Positions 27,431 to 36,340 of a DNA stretch of 64,000 nucleotides are shown here, piece after piece. The notes under the pieces are model-generated. The model was not told the DNA's origin. It worked only from the letters and a program-made list of their open reading frames with translations, and ran no database searches. The number at the start of each line of letters is the position of its first letter. Position 1 is the stretch's first letter. A program made the translations under genes and the position numbers. The DNA comes from Clostridiales bacterium (lineage in GTDB: Bacteria; Bacillota; Clostridia; Oscillospirales; Acutalibacteraceae): positions 62,001 to 126,000 of the forward strand of contig JAIKWV010000007.1 of the NCBI GenBank assembly GCA_024684435.1. The letters are read 5' to 3'.

Positions 27431-27982
27431 ATGGATCTGATCGAAAAAACCGTAAGTCAGGATTACAAATATAAAGGCAGAATAATCAACCTGCGCGTAG
27501 ATGATGCGGAGCTGCCCAACGGCGAGCCCTGTATACGCGAGGTCGTGGAACACCCGGGCGGAGTGACCGTAGCGGCGCTCACCGACGAGGACGAGCTCAT
27601 CTTTGTAAGACAGTTCCGTTACCCCTACGGCGAGGTGGTTTTAGAGCTGCCGGCAGGGAAGCTGGAGCCGGGAGAAGATCCCCTTTCCGCGGGACTCCGC
27701 GAACTTGAGGAGGAAGCAGGCGCGGTGGCGTCAAAGTATACGGATCTGGGCAAATTCTATCCCTCTCCGGGATATTGCGGCGAGATCATACATATGTACG
27801 GCGCCACAGGTCTGACCTTCACCAAGCAGAATCTGGATGAGGACGAGTTTCTGAACGTGGAAAAGATACCTCTCAACAGAGCCGTTGAAATGGTGGTCAA
27901 CAACGAGATAAGGGACGGCAAGACCCAGGCGGCTGTGCTTAAGATGGCGATGCTCAAATGGATGAGCGACACGGCAGAATAA
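27431..27982 (+). CDS. Nudix hydrolase, ADP-ribose pyrophosphatase type
   Basis: A 183-residue Nudix hydrolase of the NudF kind, splitting ADP-ribose or related nucleoside diphosphates. The full Nudix box GxxxxxExxxxxxxREUxEExGU is present in GKLEPGEDPLSAGL followed by RELEEEAGA, and an YPSPGYCGEIIHMY segment after it is typical of ADP-ribose enzymes. The ATG at 27431 is chosen since the preceding in-frame residues extend into the terminator. The ribosome site is weak. mltG follows after 33 bases. Confidence 0.9.
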   Translation: MDLIEKTVSQDYKYKGRIINLRVDDAELPNGEPCIREVVEHPGGVTVAALTDEDELIFVRQFRYPYGEVVLELPAGKLEPGEDPLSAGLRELEEEAGAVASKYTDLGKFYPSPGYCGEIIHMYGATGLTFTKQNLDEDEFLNVEKIPLNRAVEMVVNNEIRDGKTQAAVLKMAMLKWMSDTAE

Positions 27983-28015
27983 GAAAGGGGTAGCTGCTTT
28001 GGCAGCTGCAAAAAC

Positions 28016-28861
28016 ATGGAAAAAGCAAAAAAGAAACTTATAATAATCTACGCTGTTGTTTTGGCAATTGTAATTGCGGCGCTGGTGATGGTTATAAAAT
28101 TTTCCCTGAATTTTATCCGTGAGCGGGTACAGCCGGAACAGACAGTGCCTGTGAGGACAACGGTATCCGTCACATTCCCGGAGGGCTTTACCGTTTATGA
28201 CATTGCAAAACGCTTGGAGGAAAATCATGTCTGCAATGCGTCGGATTTCATTTTAGCTGTCAACGACGGGGAGAATTTGGGAGTCTTTGAGCAGGACATT
28301 GCAAACGCGGAGGACAGAGCCTTCAAGCTGGAGGGTTACCTGTTCCCCGACACATATGAATTTTACCGCAACAGTATGCCGCAGGCAGTCGTGGAAAAAT
28401 TTCTGAAGAACACCCAGTCGAAAATAACCGACGATCTTCGCAGACAGGCGGAGGAGCAGGGAATGACCATGGACGAGGTGTTGACCCTTGCATCTATCAT
28501 TCAGAGAGAGGCGTCCCACGCGGAAAACATGGGCAAGGTCTCATCGGTTTTTCGTAATCGGCTGAAAAGCGCTTCCTTCCCAAAACTTCAAAGCGATTCC
28601 ACCACGTTCTACATCAACAACTCCGTTAAGCCCTGTTTCGACGATACGGAGAAATACAGCAAATTATATGATACTTATAAATGCAAGGGCTTGCCGGCAG
28701 GGGCGATATGCAACCCGGGTATGGACGCCATAAAAGCGGCGCTTGAGCCGGAGAAGACGAACTATTATTATTTCGTTTCGGACAACGATAACAACTACTA
28801 TTATGCGGAGACCTACGCACAGCACAAAAAGAACTGCGCGAGCGCAGGACTTCAAGGGTGA
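28016..28861 (+). CDS. mltG: Endolytic murein transglycosylase MltG
   Basis: Cuts nascent peptidoglycan strands and sets glycan length. The 281-residue protein has one N-terminal transmembrane helix (about 7-30) and an extracellular YceG domain. The catalytic Glu lies in ASIIQREASH (about residue 164), followed by VFRNRLKSASFPKLQSD and, near the end, LPAGAICNPGMDAI. It is shorter than the ~340-residue E. coli enzyme, but the catalytic domain is complete. The next gene starts 4 bases later. Confidence 0.92.
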   Translation: MEKAKKKLIIIYAVVLAIVIAALVMVIKFSLNFIRERVQPEQTVPVRTTVSVTFPEGFTVYDIAKRLEENHVCNASDFILAVNDGENLGVFEQDIANAEDRAFKLEGYLFPDTYEFYRNSMPQAVVEKFLKNTQSKITDDLRRQAEEQGMTMDEVLTLASIIQREASHAENMGKVSSVFRNRLKSASFPKLQSDSTTFYINNSVKPCFDDTEKYSKLYDTYKCKGLPAGAICNPGMDAIKAALEPEKTNYYYFVSDNDNNYYYAETYAQHKKNCASAGLQG

Positions 28862-28865
28862 GAAT

Positions 28866-29519
28866 ATGAAAAATTTTGACGGGATACTGTTGGACTTTGA
28901 CGGCACCTTTGCAGACACCGGCGAGGGAATATTTTACTGCATAAAAGAGGCGCTCAAACGAATGAAAAGACCGCTTCTGGACGAAGCGGCCATGCGTACA
29001 TTTATAGGCCCGCCTCTGTATGCGAGCTTCCGCAGAGAGTGCGGCTTCACCGAGGACGAAGCTAACGAGGCGGTTTCCATATACAGGGAGATATACGGCG
29101 CCGACGCCTATAAACTCCTCAGCCTTTACGACGGTATGGAGGAGCTTATCGGGAACCTGAACGCAAAAGGCGTCAAGGTGGGAATAGCCACCGCGAAGCC
29201 TGAAAAGTTTGCCGTGAGAATTATTGAATATCTCGGAATGAAGGAACAATTTGCTACTATCGTCGGTGTGGCCGAGGGCAATACAAGCTCAAGCAAGAAG
29301 GATATAATAGGCCGCGCCGCAGACAATATGGGTCTGCCCCGCAGCCGCGTGCTTATGGTTGGGGACAGGTGTTATGATGTTCAGGGAGCCCACGACGCCG
29401 GGCTTGAATGCGTCGGCGTGCTCTACGGCTACGGCACAAGGGAAGAGCTTGAAAACTCCGGCGCCGAGTACATCGTCAACACCCCCGGGGAGATAGAAAA
29501 TATCGTGATCGCGGATTGA
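28866..29519 (+). CDS. HAD family hydrolase, phosphoglycolate phosphatase-like
   Basis: A 217-residue HAD-IA phosphatase. Motif I is LDFDGTFADTGEG, motif II in ATAKPEKFA, motif III Lys in SSSKKDIIG, motif IV MVGDRCYDVQGAHDAG. The cap domain is helical. The phosphoglycolate/pyrophosphatase assignment is by general likeness only. The ATG at 28866 is chosen; residues upstream are the mltG reading frame shifted. It ends the long plus-strand block. Confidence 0.9.
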   Translation: MKNFDGILLDFDGTFADTGEGIFYCIKEALKRMKRPLLDEAAMRTFIGPPLYASFRRECGFTEDEANEAVSIYREIYGADAYKLLSLYDGMEELIGNLNAKGVKVGIATAKPEKFAVRIIEYLGMKEQFATIVGVAEGNTSSSKKDIIGRAADNMGLPRSRVLMVGDRCYDVQGAHDAGLECVGVLYGYGTREELENSGAEYIVNTPGEIENIVIAD

Positions 29520-29560
29520 AAGATAAATGATTGCAGATCATCGGACAGGACATAAAAATC

Positions 29561-29598
29561 AGCGGCCATATCGAACAATAATACTCGGTATAGCCGCT
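29561..29598 (-). terminator. Probable shared terminator between the HAD gene and oppA
   Basis: Imperfect 14-base inverted repeat (AGCGGCCATATCGA against TCGGTATAGCCGCT, one C-A mismatch and one G-T pair). Read on the minus strand it is followed by GATTTTTAT, so it fits the end of the opp operon best; the plus-strand side has only CTTTACTT. Confidence 0.65.
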
Positions 29599-29625
29599 TT
29601 ACTTATGCCCTTATGAGCAGTTTAA

Positions 29626-31446
29626 TTATTTCTCGTAGGTGCAGTACATGAAGTACTTGTAGCCGAGAGGATTGGAGAAGAAGCCCTTGACTGAGGAGTC
29701 AATCATATAGAGATCGGTGTAGTAGTAGATCGGGGTGATACAGCCTGTGCTCATAAGCATATCCTCAGCGATGTGCATCATCTTATAGCGAACGTCCTTG
29801 TCGGTGCAGCTCTTGATGGTGGAGATGAGAACGTCATAAGTTTCTGCCCATGTGCCGTTTTCAACCTTTATATCATAGCCTAAGCCGGTAAGGTCAAGTG
29901 AATATGCCTTGACGTTCTGATGGGCTCCTCTGCCGTACTGGATATCGTTGTTGCCGGAACCGGAGATCCACATATCAAGGAAGCTGATGGGATCGTTGTA
30001 GTCCGCGAGCCAACCGTTACGGGCGATGGAGTAGTCGCCTGACTTGCGGGTGTTGAGGAAGGTTGCCCATTCCTGATTCTCCATGGCCATGTTGATACCC
30101 ACGCCTGCAAGAGCGGACTGGATATATTCGCCGATAGCCTTATGAGATTCGTTTGTATTGTAGAGATAGGTCATTGCGGGGAAGTTTGTGAACTTGCCGC
30201 TTGCCTCGTCAAACTTATAATACTTCTTGAGGGTCGCCATAGCGGAGTCAAAGTTTGCGCTGAGAGCGTCTGCTGAGGTGTCGAAGTAACCGACAAACTT
30301 GTCGCTGAATCCGGTGTTCTTGTAGAACTCGGTCGCGCCGTCAGCATCGGTAAGACCCATGGCTACGAATGAGGATGCGGGAAGCTGACCGCCCTGAGCT
30401 ATCTCGTCGATGATATAGTTGCGGTCAAGGAGCAGGGAGACTGCTTTGCGGATCTCCGCCTTCGCATTTTCGGCTTCCACGCCGGTAAGGCCGCTGTCTG
30501 CGGGAAGGATGTTCTCGTTTACGTTCCAGCAGACATAGTAGGTACCTATCTGACCCACATTGAAGAACTCATCGGGATAATCCTTCTTGAGAGAAGCGAT
30601 CTCATTTGTGGGAACGTCGTCGATAAGAGCCCATTCACCGTTCTTGAAGTTGGAGAGCTGATTGTTTGCGTCATCGGAAAGATAGAACTTGATCGTATCC
30701 ATCGTAACTTCGTCGGCATCGGGATGGTTAGCGTTTTTCTCAAGAGTGATGAGGGAGCTGTGATCCCATGATTTCATGGTGTAAAGACCGTTGCAGACAT
30801 AGGTGGAGGGATCTGTTGCCCATCCTTCGTTTGCGACAACATCTTCACGTACGGGGAAATATACGGGGAAGGCAAGCAGCTCATCCCAGTAACTGACTGC
30901 GTTTTCAATGGTGACCTCAATGGTCTTGTTGTCAACAGCTTTTGCGTTGAGCTTTGCGTCGGGATTTACATAGTTGTCGTTATCGTCGGTTTCCCAGATC
31001 TCCGAATAACCGTCGACTATCTCAAACATATAGCCGTAGTCAGCGGCAAGGTCTGTAGAAGCTGCGCGCTGCCATGCAAATACGAAATCGCCTGCGGTAA
31101 CGTCTTTGCCGTCAGACCATTTGAGACCGTCTCTGAGCTTGTAGGTGTAAGTTACTGTGCCGTCGGCATTCTGAACGCCTTCTGTGAGAGCTTCGGCTGC
31201 GTCGGGAACGATCTCGAGTTTGCCGTCAGCGGTCTGAGACCACTTTGCAAGACCGGAGAAAAGGTGAGCGAGAAGGGTCGCGCCGTCAACTGCGGAGTTG
31301 AGAGCGGGATCGATGGTGTCGGGCTCGGAAGCGAGACAGACAGAGATCGATTTTACATCCGAAGTTGTGGTCTTTGCGCCGCAGGCAGCAAGTCCTATTA
31401 CCATTGCAAGGGCAAGCACGATTGCGGCAATCTTTTTGGTTTTCAT
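29626..31446 (-). CDS. oppA: Oligopeptide ABC transporter, substrate-binding lipoprotein
   Basis: The extracellular peptide receptor of an Opp/Dpp importer. A 606-residue precursor with a lipoprotein signal (lipobox GLAACGAK, Cys at about 22) and the SBP_bac_5 fold: PDTIDPALNSAVDG near the start, YKLRDGLKWSDGKDVTAGDF around 105-125, and YWDELLAFPVYFPV. It is larger than typical OppA (~540). It is the last gene of the minus-strand unit, 40 bases after oppF. Ligand size cannot be read from sequence. Confidence 0.95.
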   Translation of the reverse strand: MKTKKIAAIVLALAMVIGLAACGAKTTTSDVKSISVCLASEPDTIDPALNSAVDGATLLAHLFSGLAKWSQTADGKLEIVPDAAEALTEGVQNADGTVTYTYKLRDGLKWSDGKDVTAGDFVFAWQRAASTDLAADYGYMFEIVDGYSEIWETDDNDNYVNPDAKLNAKAVDNKTIEVTIENAVSYWDELLAFPVYFPVREDVVANEGWATDPSTYVCNGLYTMKSWDHSSLITLEKNANHPDADEVTMDTIKFYLSDDANNQLSNFKNGEWALIDDVPTNEIASLKKDYPDEFFNVGQIGTYYVCWNVNENILPADSGLTGVEAENAKAEIRKAVSLLLDRNYIIDEIAQGGQLPASSFVAMGLTDADGATEFYKNTGFSDKFVGYFDTSADALSANFDSAMATLKKYYKFDEASGKFTNFPAMTYLYNTNESHKAIGEYIQSALAGVGINMAMENQEWATFLNTRKSGDYSIARNGWLADYNDPISFLDMWISGSGNNDIQYGRGAHQNVKAYSLDLTGLGYDIKVENGTWAETYDVLISTIKSCTDKDVRYKMMHIAEDMLMSTGCITPIYYYTDLYMIDSSVKGFFSNPLGYKYFMYCTYEK

Positions 31447-31486
31447 AAGCAGGTCTTCCTTTCTGATAAAAATTTTATTGTTTGTT

Positions 31487-32467
31487 TCAGTTCACTTCGC
31501 CGGACCTGTGACAGGCGACGAAATGACCCGTTGAAACCTCTTTGAATTCCGGCATGCTTTGAGCGCACTGCTCCGACGCATACCTGCATCTTGTGCGGAA
31601 CGGACAGCCGGAAGGAGCATTGAGAGGGCTGGGAATATCGCCGTTAAGCACTATTCTCTTATTTGCCCTTGCGATTTTCGGGTCGGGAATGGGGACCGCG
31701 GAAAGAAGAGACTTTGAATAAGGATGGAGCGGATTATTGTATATTTCGTCAGCGGGAGCAAGCTCAACGATATGACCGAGATACATTACCGCCACCCTGT
31801 CGGAAATATGTCTTACGACCAGCAGATCGTGGGCAATGAACAGGTAGGTAAGCCCTAATTTATCCTGAAGCTCGTCAAACATATTTATGACCTGAGCCTG
31901 AATTGAAACGTCCAGCGCGGAAACGGGTTCGTCGCAAACGATGAAATCGGGATTTACCGCCAGAGCGCGGGCAATACCTATTCTCTGCCTCTGACCGCCG
32001 GAAAATTCATGGGCATAACGAGCGGCGTGTTCGCTGTTGAGACCCACATAGTCCATAAGCTCAAGAATTCTTTCCTGACGCGCTTTCTTGTTCGGACAAA
32101 GCTTGTGAACGTCAAGGGGTTCTCCGATAATGTCGGAGACTGTCATCCTCGGATTGAGGGATGAATAAGGATCCTGAAAGACCATTGTCGCTTTTTTGCG
32201 GAACTCTTTTATGTCCGCGTTCGTTTTGATAAGCTTTCCGTCGTAATATATCTCACCGGAAGTGGGCCTGTACAGGTGGAGGATGGTCCTGCCCACCGTA
32301 GTTTTCCCGCAGCCGGATTCACCCACAAGACCGAGGGTCTCACCCTTGTTGATCGTAAATGAAACATCGTCAACCGCCTTGAGGGGCTTTGAACGGAATA
32401 GGCCGGTGTTGATGCTGAAATATTCCTTAAGGTTTTTAACTTCTATGATCGGTTTGTTTTCAGCCAT
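31487..32467 (-). CDS. oppF: Oligopeptide ABC transporter ATP-binding protein OppF
   Basis: One of two ATPases powering the importer. 326 residues with Walker [10 protein letters not shown], signature [14 protein letters not shown], Walker B FIVCDEP and the C-terminal oligopeptide-transporter region with cysteines ([12 protein letters not shown]) that in relatives binds a cluster. The ATG at 32467 is chosen over an upstream one because the family starts near [17 protein letters not shown]. It overlaps the end of oppD by 8 bases. Confidence 0.95.
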   Translation of the reverse strand: MAENKPIIEVKNLKEYFSINTGLFRSKPLKAVDDVSFTINKGETLGLVGESGCGKTTVGRTILHLYRPTSGEIYYDGKLIKTNADIKEFRKKATMVFQDPYSSLNPRMTVSDIIGEPLDVHKLCPNKKARQERILELMDYVGLNSEHAARYAHEFSGGQRQRIGIARALAVNPDFIVCDEPVSALDVSIQAQVINMFDELQDKLGLTYLFIAHDLLVVRHISDRVAVMYLGHIVELAPADEIYNNPLHPYSKSLLSAVPIPDPKIARANKRIVLNGDIPSPLNAPSGCPFRTRCRYASEQCAQSMPEFKEVSTGHFVACHRSGEVN

Positions 32468-33485
32468 TCTGTTCACCGCCTTCCCCGTCAGCTTCGAGAG
32501 CGATATCCCCGCTGTCAAGCGCGTGTTTTATGTTCATCCAGCAGGATGCGATGTGGTTTCCGTTTATCTGCTCCGGCTCCGCCCGGTGATTTATGCATAT
32601 CTTCATGGCGTTGTCGCATCTCGGAGCGAAGGGACATCCTTTGGGCATATTGAGAAGGTCAATAGGCGTACCGGTTATGGGCTGAAGTTTTTTGCCCGCC
32701 GTGTCCGCTGTGGGGATGGAACGCATAAGACCTTTTGTATATTCATGGCAGGGGTTGTAGAATATCTCATCCGCCGTGCCTCTCTCACAGACTGAACCGG
32801 CATACATTACTATGATCTCATCGCACATCTGCGCAACGACTCCAAGGTCGTGGGTGATCATGATTATTGCCATTCCCAATTCCTTTTGGAGTTGCCCCAT
32901 AAGCTCAAGGATCTGCGCCTGAATCGTAACGTCCAGCGCGGTGGTGGGTTCATCGGCAATAAGGATATCCGGTTCGCAGGCAAGAGCCATGGCTATCATT
33001 ACTCTCTGACGCATACCGCCCGAGTGTTCAAAGGGATACTGTTTCATGCGCTTCTCGGGTTCGTTTATATTGACGAGCCGAAGCATTTCGACAGCTCTCT
33101 CATATGCCTGCTTTCTGTTGCGGTTGGTGTGGAGCATGATCGCTTCCATAAGCTGTCTGCCGATCGTGTATGTGGGATTAAGGGAGGTCATGGGATCCTG
33201 AAATATTATCGAGATCCTGTTGCCTCTGACCTCTTTCATTTTCTTTTCGCCGGCGCCGATGAGCTCCTCTCCGTCAAGTTTGACGGAGCCGCCGACTATC
33301 TTGCCGGTCCCGGCGAGTATCTGCATGATAGAATATGCGGTAACGGATTTGCCGGATCCGGATTCGCCCACTATTCCAAGCACCTTGCCCCGCTCAAGAG
33401 AAAACGATACGTCGTTGACCGCTTTGACTTCGCCCGCGTCGGTGAAGAAAGACGTTTTAAGATTTTTAACTTCAAGTAATGCCAT
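32460..33485 (-). CDS. oppD: Oligopeptide ABC transporter ATP-binding protein OppD
   Basis: The second ATPase, 341 residues: Walker A GESGSGKS, signature [14 protein letters not shown], Walker B ILIADEP, and the cysteine-bearing C-terminal tail [12 protein letters not shown]. The ATG at 33485 follows a GAGGAGG site and gives the normal start [13 protein letters not shown]. It starts 14 bases after oppC. Forms a heterodimer with OppF in known systems. Confidence 0.95.
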   Translation of the reverse strand: MALLEVKNLKTSFFTDAGEVKAVNDVSFSLERGKVLGIVGESGSGKSVTAYSIMQILAGTGKIVGGSVKLDGEELIGAGEKKMKEVRGNRISIIFQDPMTSLNPTYTIGRQLMEAIMLHTNRNRKQAYERAVEMLRLVNINEPEKRMKQYPFEHSGGMRQRVMIAMALACEPDILIADEPTTALDVTIQAQILELMGQLQKELGMAIIMITHDLGVVAQMCDEIIVMYAGSVCERGTADEIFYNPCHEYTKGLMRSIPTADTAGKKLQPITGTPIDLLNMPKGCPFAPRCDNAMKICINHRAEPEQINGNHIASCWMNIKHALDSGDIALEADGEGGEQNG

Positions 33486-33498
33486 CTTCAACGCCTCC

Positions 33499-34557
33499 TC
33501 AACTGTTAAGCTTCGGGTCAAACGCATCGCGCAGGCCGTCGCCGAAAAGGTTAAGGCTGAGTACGATAAGCGAAATGACGATCGCGGGTATAACAAGACG
33601 GTACGGGTAGCTTGAAAGACCGTTCAACGCTTCGGAAGCAAGGGAACCGAGGGAAGGCATAGGCGCATTTACGCCAAGACCCAGAAATGAAAGATAGCTC
33701 TCGGTAAATATTGCCGAAGGGATCTGAAGCGCCGCCGATATTATAACAACACTGATGCAGTTCGGAATAAGATGCTTTGTAATGATCCATTTGCCCTTTG
33801 CGCCCGTCGCCCTTGCGGACAGGACATATTCCTGCTCGCGAAGGGAAAGTATCTGCCCTCTGATAAGGCGGGACATACTGACCCAGTAAAGAAGAGCAAA
33901 AACGATAAACAGGCTTATGATATTTGCGCCGATACTTTCAAGCGCGGTGCCGGCGATGACCGGAGTCAGGGTCATTTTAAAAACGGCGGAAAGAAGGATG
34001 ACCATAAGCATATCGGGCAGAGAATAGATGATGTCAACGATCCTCATTATTATCAGGTCCACTTTCCCGCCGAAATAACCTGAGATAGAACCGATAACCG
34101 TGCCGATTATAAGCACGATAATGCTGGCAAAAAGACCTACGGCAAGGGAAACTCTTGTGCCGTAAATGACTCTGATGAAATAATCTCTGCCGGCGGAGTC
34201 TGTGCCGAATATATGGGGAAAAACTTTTTCGCCGTTTTCGATCTGCGCCTGTTCTGTTCTGCCGTATTCGAAGGGCTTGAGGTTGTTGTATGAAGCGTCG
34301 ACCGGTCTGCCGGGATGAACTCCCAACTGGCTCTCGTAAGAATAGGGCCAGAATGACGGCAGGATTATACTTGAAAGAGCGATTATCAAAATGATAATGA
34401 AACTTACAAATGCGACCTTGTTCTTATAAAGACGTTTTACGCCGTCCTTGAAGAAGGTGGATGATTCGCGCATCTGCACCATGTATTCCTTATCCTCGGC
34501 AGACGCTGGGGTGAACATGTCAAGATCAACATGGAAGGTGAATTTTTTACTTTTCAT
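33499..34557 (-). CDS. oppC: Oligopeptide ABC transporter permease OppC
   Basis: A membrane permease of 352 residues. It has a cytosolic N-terminus and a first membrane helix around 50-70 (FVSFIIILIIALSSIILPSF), then an extracellular loop and the binding-protein-dependent permease domain with five more helices. The loop motif contacting the ATPase lies around EYVLSARATGAKGKWII. DSAGRDYFIRVIYGTR is typical of OppC. There are 11 bases between oppB and oppC. Confidence 0.95.
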   Translation of the reverse strand: MKSKKFTFHVDLDMFTPASAEDKEYMVQMRESSTFFKDGVKRLYKNKVAFVSFIIILIIALSSIILPSFWPYSYESQLGVHPGRPVDASYNNLKPFEYGRTEQAQIENGEKVFPHIFGTDSAGRDYFIRVIYGTRVSLAVGLFASIIVLIIGTVIGSISGYFGGKVDLIIMRIVDIIYSLPDMLMVILLSAVFKMTLTPVIAGTALESIGANIISLFIVFALLYWVSMSRLIRGQILSLREQEYVLSARATGAKGKWIITKHLIPNCISVVIISAALQIPSAIFTESYLSFLGLGVNAPMPSLGSLASEALNGLSSYPYRLVIPAIVISLIVLSLNLFGDGLRDAFDPKLNS

Positions 34558-34568
34558 ATTTACCCTCC

Positions 34569-35498
34569 TTATTCAAACGTAATACGCGGATCGACTACTT
34601 TATAAAGAATATCCGTAACGAGATTCATTATAACTATCAATGCCGCGAGTATGATGGTAGTACCCATTATCATGGGGTAATCTCTGTTGGTGATGGAACT
34701 TACAAAGAGTCTGCCTATGCCGGGCACAGCGAATATCTGCTCCACAACAAGGGAACCGGTGACTATATAGGCGAGCATCGGTCCGAAATATGTGAGCACG
34801 GGGATGAGAGAGTTTTTCATGGCGTGACCGAAAATGATCCGGGGTCCCGAAACGCCTTTCGCCCTTGCGGTGCGGATGTAATCCTGACCGAGCACATCCA
34901 GCATTGATGAGCGCGTAAGACGGGTGATATAAGCCATGGGATAGAGCGCGAGCGTTATTATCGGAAGAATAAGCCCTTCCGGAGTAGATCCGTTTGCGGG
35001 CAGAGCCCTGAGCTTTATAGCAAACAGCGCAAGCAGCAGGGAACCCATAATAAACGACGGCATCGAAACAAAGGCGGTAGTGATGACCATGATGATGCGG
35101 TCCACCAGCTTGTTCCTGCGCAGGGCGGCGATCGCGCCGAGCACTATTCCGAATATCGCTGAAAGAGCCGCCGCAATAAGACCAAGCTTGAGAGAAGTCT
35201 TCATTCCGTCAAAAATAATATCAATGACCTGTCTGCCCCTCTGTTTGAGCGATGGACCGAAATCAAATTTTGTAACGATATCTTTCAGATATGTTCCGTA
35301 TTGTTCCATGATCGGCTTGTCGAGACCGTACTTTGCCTCCATTGCGGCCTGAACGGCCGGAGTGGTTGCCTTTTCACCGACAAAGGGTCCGCCCGGGACG
35401 GCGTGCATAACGAAAAACGTTACGGTTATAACCACCCAGACAGTGAATATCGCAAGCAGAACCCGCTTGCCGATATATAGCAAGGTTTTTGTGTTCAT
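34569..35498 (-). CDS. oppB: Oligopeptide ABC transporter permease OppB
   Basis: The first gene of the opp unit, a 309-residue permease with six predicted helices. The first helix is within RVLLAIFTVWVVITVTFFVM, and the ATPase-contact loop is QDYIRTARAKGVSGPRII. GLDKPIMEQYGTYL and the C-terminal RDYPMIMGTTIILAA are family-typical. A clear promoter lies 40-70 bases upstream. Confidence 0.95.
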   Translation of the reverse strand: MNTKTLLYIGKRVLLAIFTVWVVITVTFFVMHAVPGGPFVGEKATTPAVQAAMEAKYGLDKPIMEQYGTYLKDIVTKFDFGPSLKQRGRQVIDIIFDGMKTSLKLGLIAAALSAIFGIVLGAIAALRRNKLVDRIIMVITTAFVSMPSFIMGSLLLALFAIKLRALPANGSTPEGLILPIITLALYPMAYITRLTRSSMLDVLGQDYIRTARAKGVSGPRIIFGHAMKNSLIPVLTYFGPMLAYIVTGSLVVEQIFAVPGIGRLFVSSITNRDYPMIMGTTIILAALIVIMNLVTDILYKVVDPRITFE

Positions 35499-35536
35499 AC
35501 TGTCATTACCCCATCATTCTTTTATAAATCCTTTTA

Positions 35537-35565
35537 ATTATACAATATATTTTCAGATTAAACAA
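35537..35565 (-). promoter_or_regulatory. Promoter of oppBCDFA
   Basis: On the minus strand TTGTTT (35565-35560), 17 bases, TATAAT (35542-35537), about 40 bases before the oppB start codon. A good vegetative-type promoter. Confidence 0.75.
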
Positions 35566-35811
35566 TATATATTTTTGCAGTATTTAGTTTATATAATTTT
35601 GTCTTATTTGCACAAAATACTTGGGATATTAAATGCCCGTAAAGACAAAAGTTGATATTAGAATTATACCGGAGAAATAATAAAAGTGGAATTGTAAATA
35701 TCAATAAATAATAAAATAGAGAGCGATAATGAACCCCCATACCGTTCCCTATTTTTGCAAAAACATATTTAACTGTGCGGAGAATATCATGAAAGGAAAA
35801 GACAAGTTGAA
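35566..35811. other. AT-rich spacer between opp and thpR
   Basis: Together with the opp promoter this makes a 313-base stretch without a gene. It is strongly AT-rich, with several short direct ATATATT words. No ORF with a ribosome site, hairpin terminator or RNA gene was evident. It lies downstream of thpR and upstream of oppB, so it probably holds the thpR end and opp control sequences. Confidence 0.5.
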
Positions 35812-36321
35812 TCATTCTGCCGAAACATAGCCCAGCTCGGTGTATATCATACCGGTTTTTCCCCGGGTGGACAGCATCAGGGATATACCGTTCACCGCCA
35901 TGACAGCGGGCTTGATCTGCTTGGGTACGGATAAGGCGTTCATGTTCTCCGCCCTGCGCAAAAAAGTGACGTGGGCACGGAACCGCTTTTTGTCAAAGGG
36001 AATGTCCGCTTCCGCCAGCGCCCGGCGCAGATCTCGGGCAAGGGCTTCCAGCGCCTTGCTTTCGGCAATGCCTGCCCACCAAAGGTCGTCAAAGCAGCCG
36101 ATGTGATCCACGGTGATCTGAAACGGAGCAAACCGCACTCGACTCATTGCCGCCATCACCCTGTCCGGGTCGTTGTACTCGCCGATAAAGGCGAGCGTGA
36201 TATGCAGATTTTCCTGCGGGGTGTAGTTTCCCCTCACGTTCTGCTGACGCAATGTTTTCTGTACGTCTGCAATTAATTTCGCCGGTTCATCTTCCAGCGG
36301 TATTGAAATAAACAGTCTCAT
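35812..36321 (-). CDS. thpR: RNA 2',3'-cyclic phosphodiesterase ThpR (LigT)
   Basis: A two-histidine (2H) phosphoesterase opening 2',3'-cyclic phosphates at RNA ends. 169 residues; both HxTx motifs are present, HITL (about 40) and HVTF (about 120). The start MRLFISIPLEDEP follows an AGGTGAG site, so the ATG at 36321 is preferred over an upstream in-frame codon. It lies 19 bases downstream of the pglX C-terminal ORF on the same strand, so an RNA-end enzyme is co-oriented with the disrupted pglX. Whether that is meaningful is unknown. Confidence 0.92.
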   Translation of the reverse strand: MRLFISIPLEDEPAKLIADVQKTLRQQNVRGNYTPQENLHITLAFIGEYNDPDRVMAAMSRVRFAPFQITVDHIGCFDDLWWAGIAESKALEALARDLRRALAEADIPFDKKRFRAHVTFLRRAENMNALSVPKQIKPAVMAVNGISLMLSTRGKTGMIYTELGYVSAE

Positions 36322-36340
36322 AAGCTCACCTATCACAGAT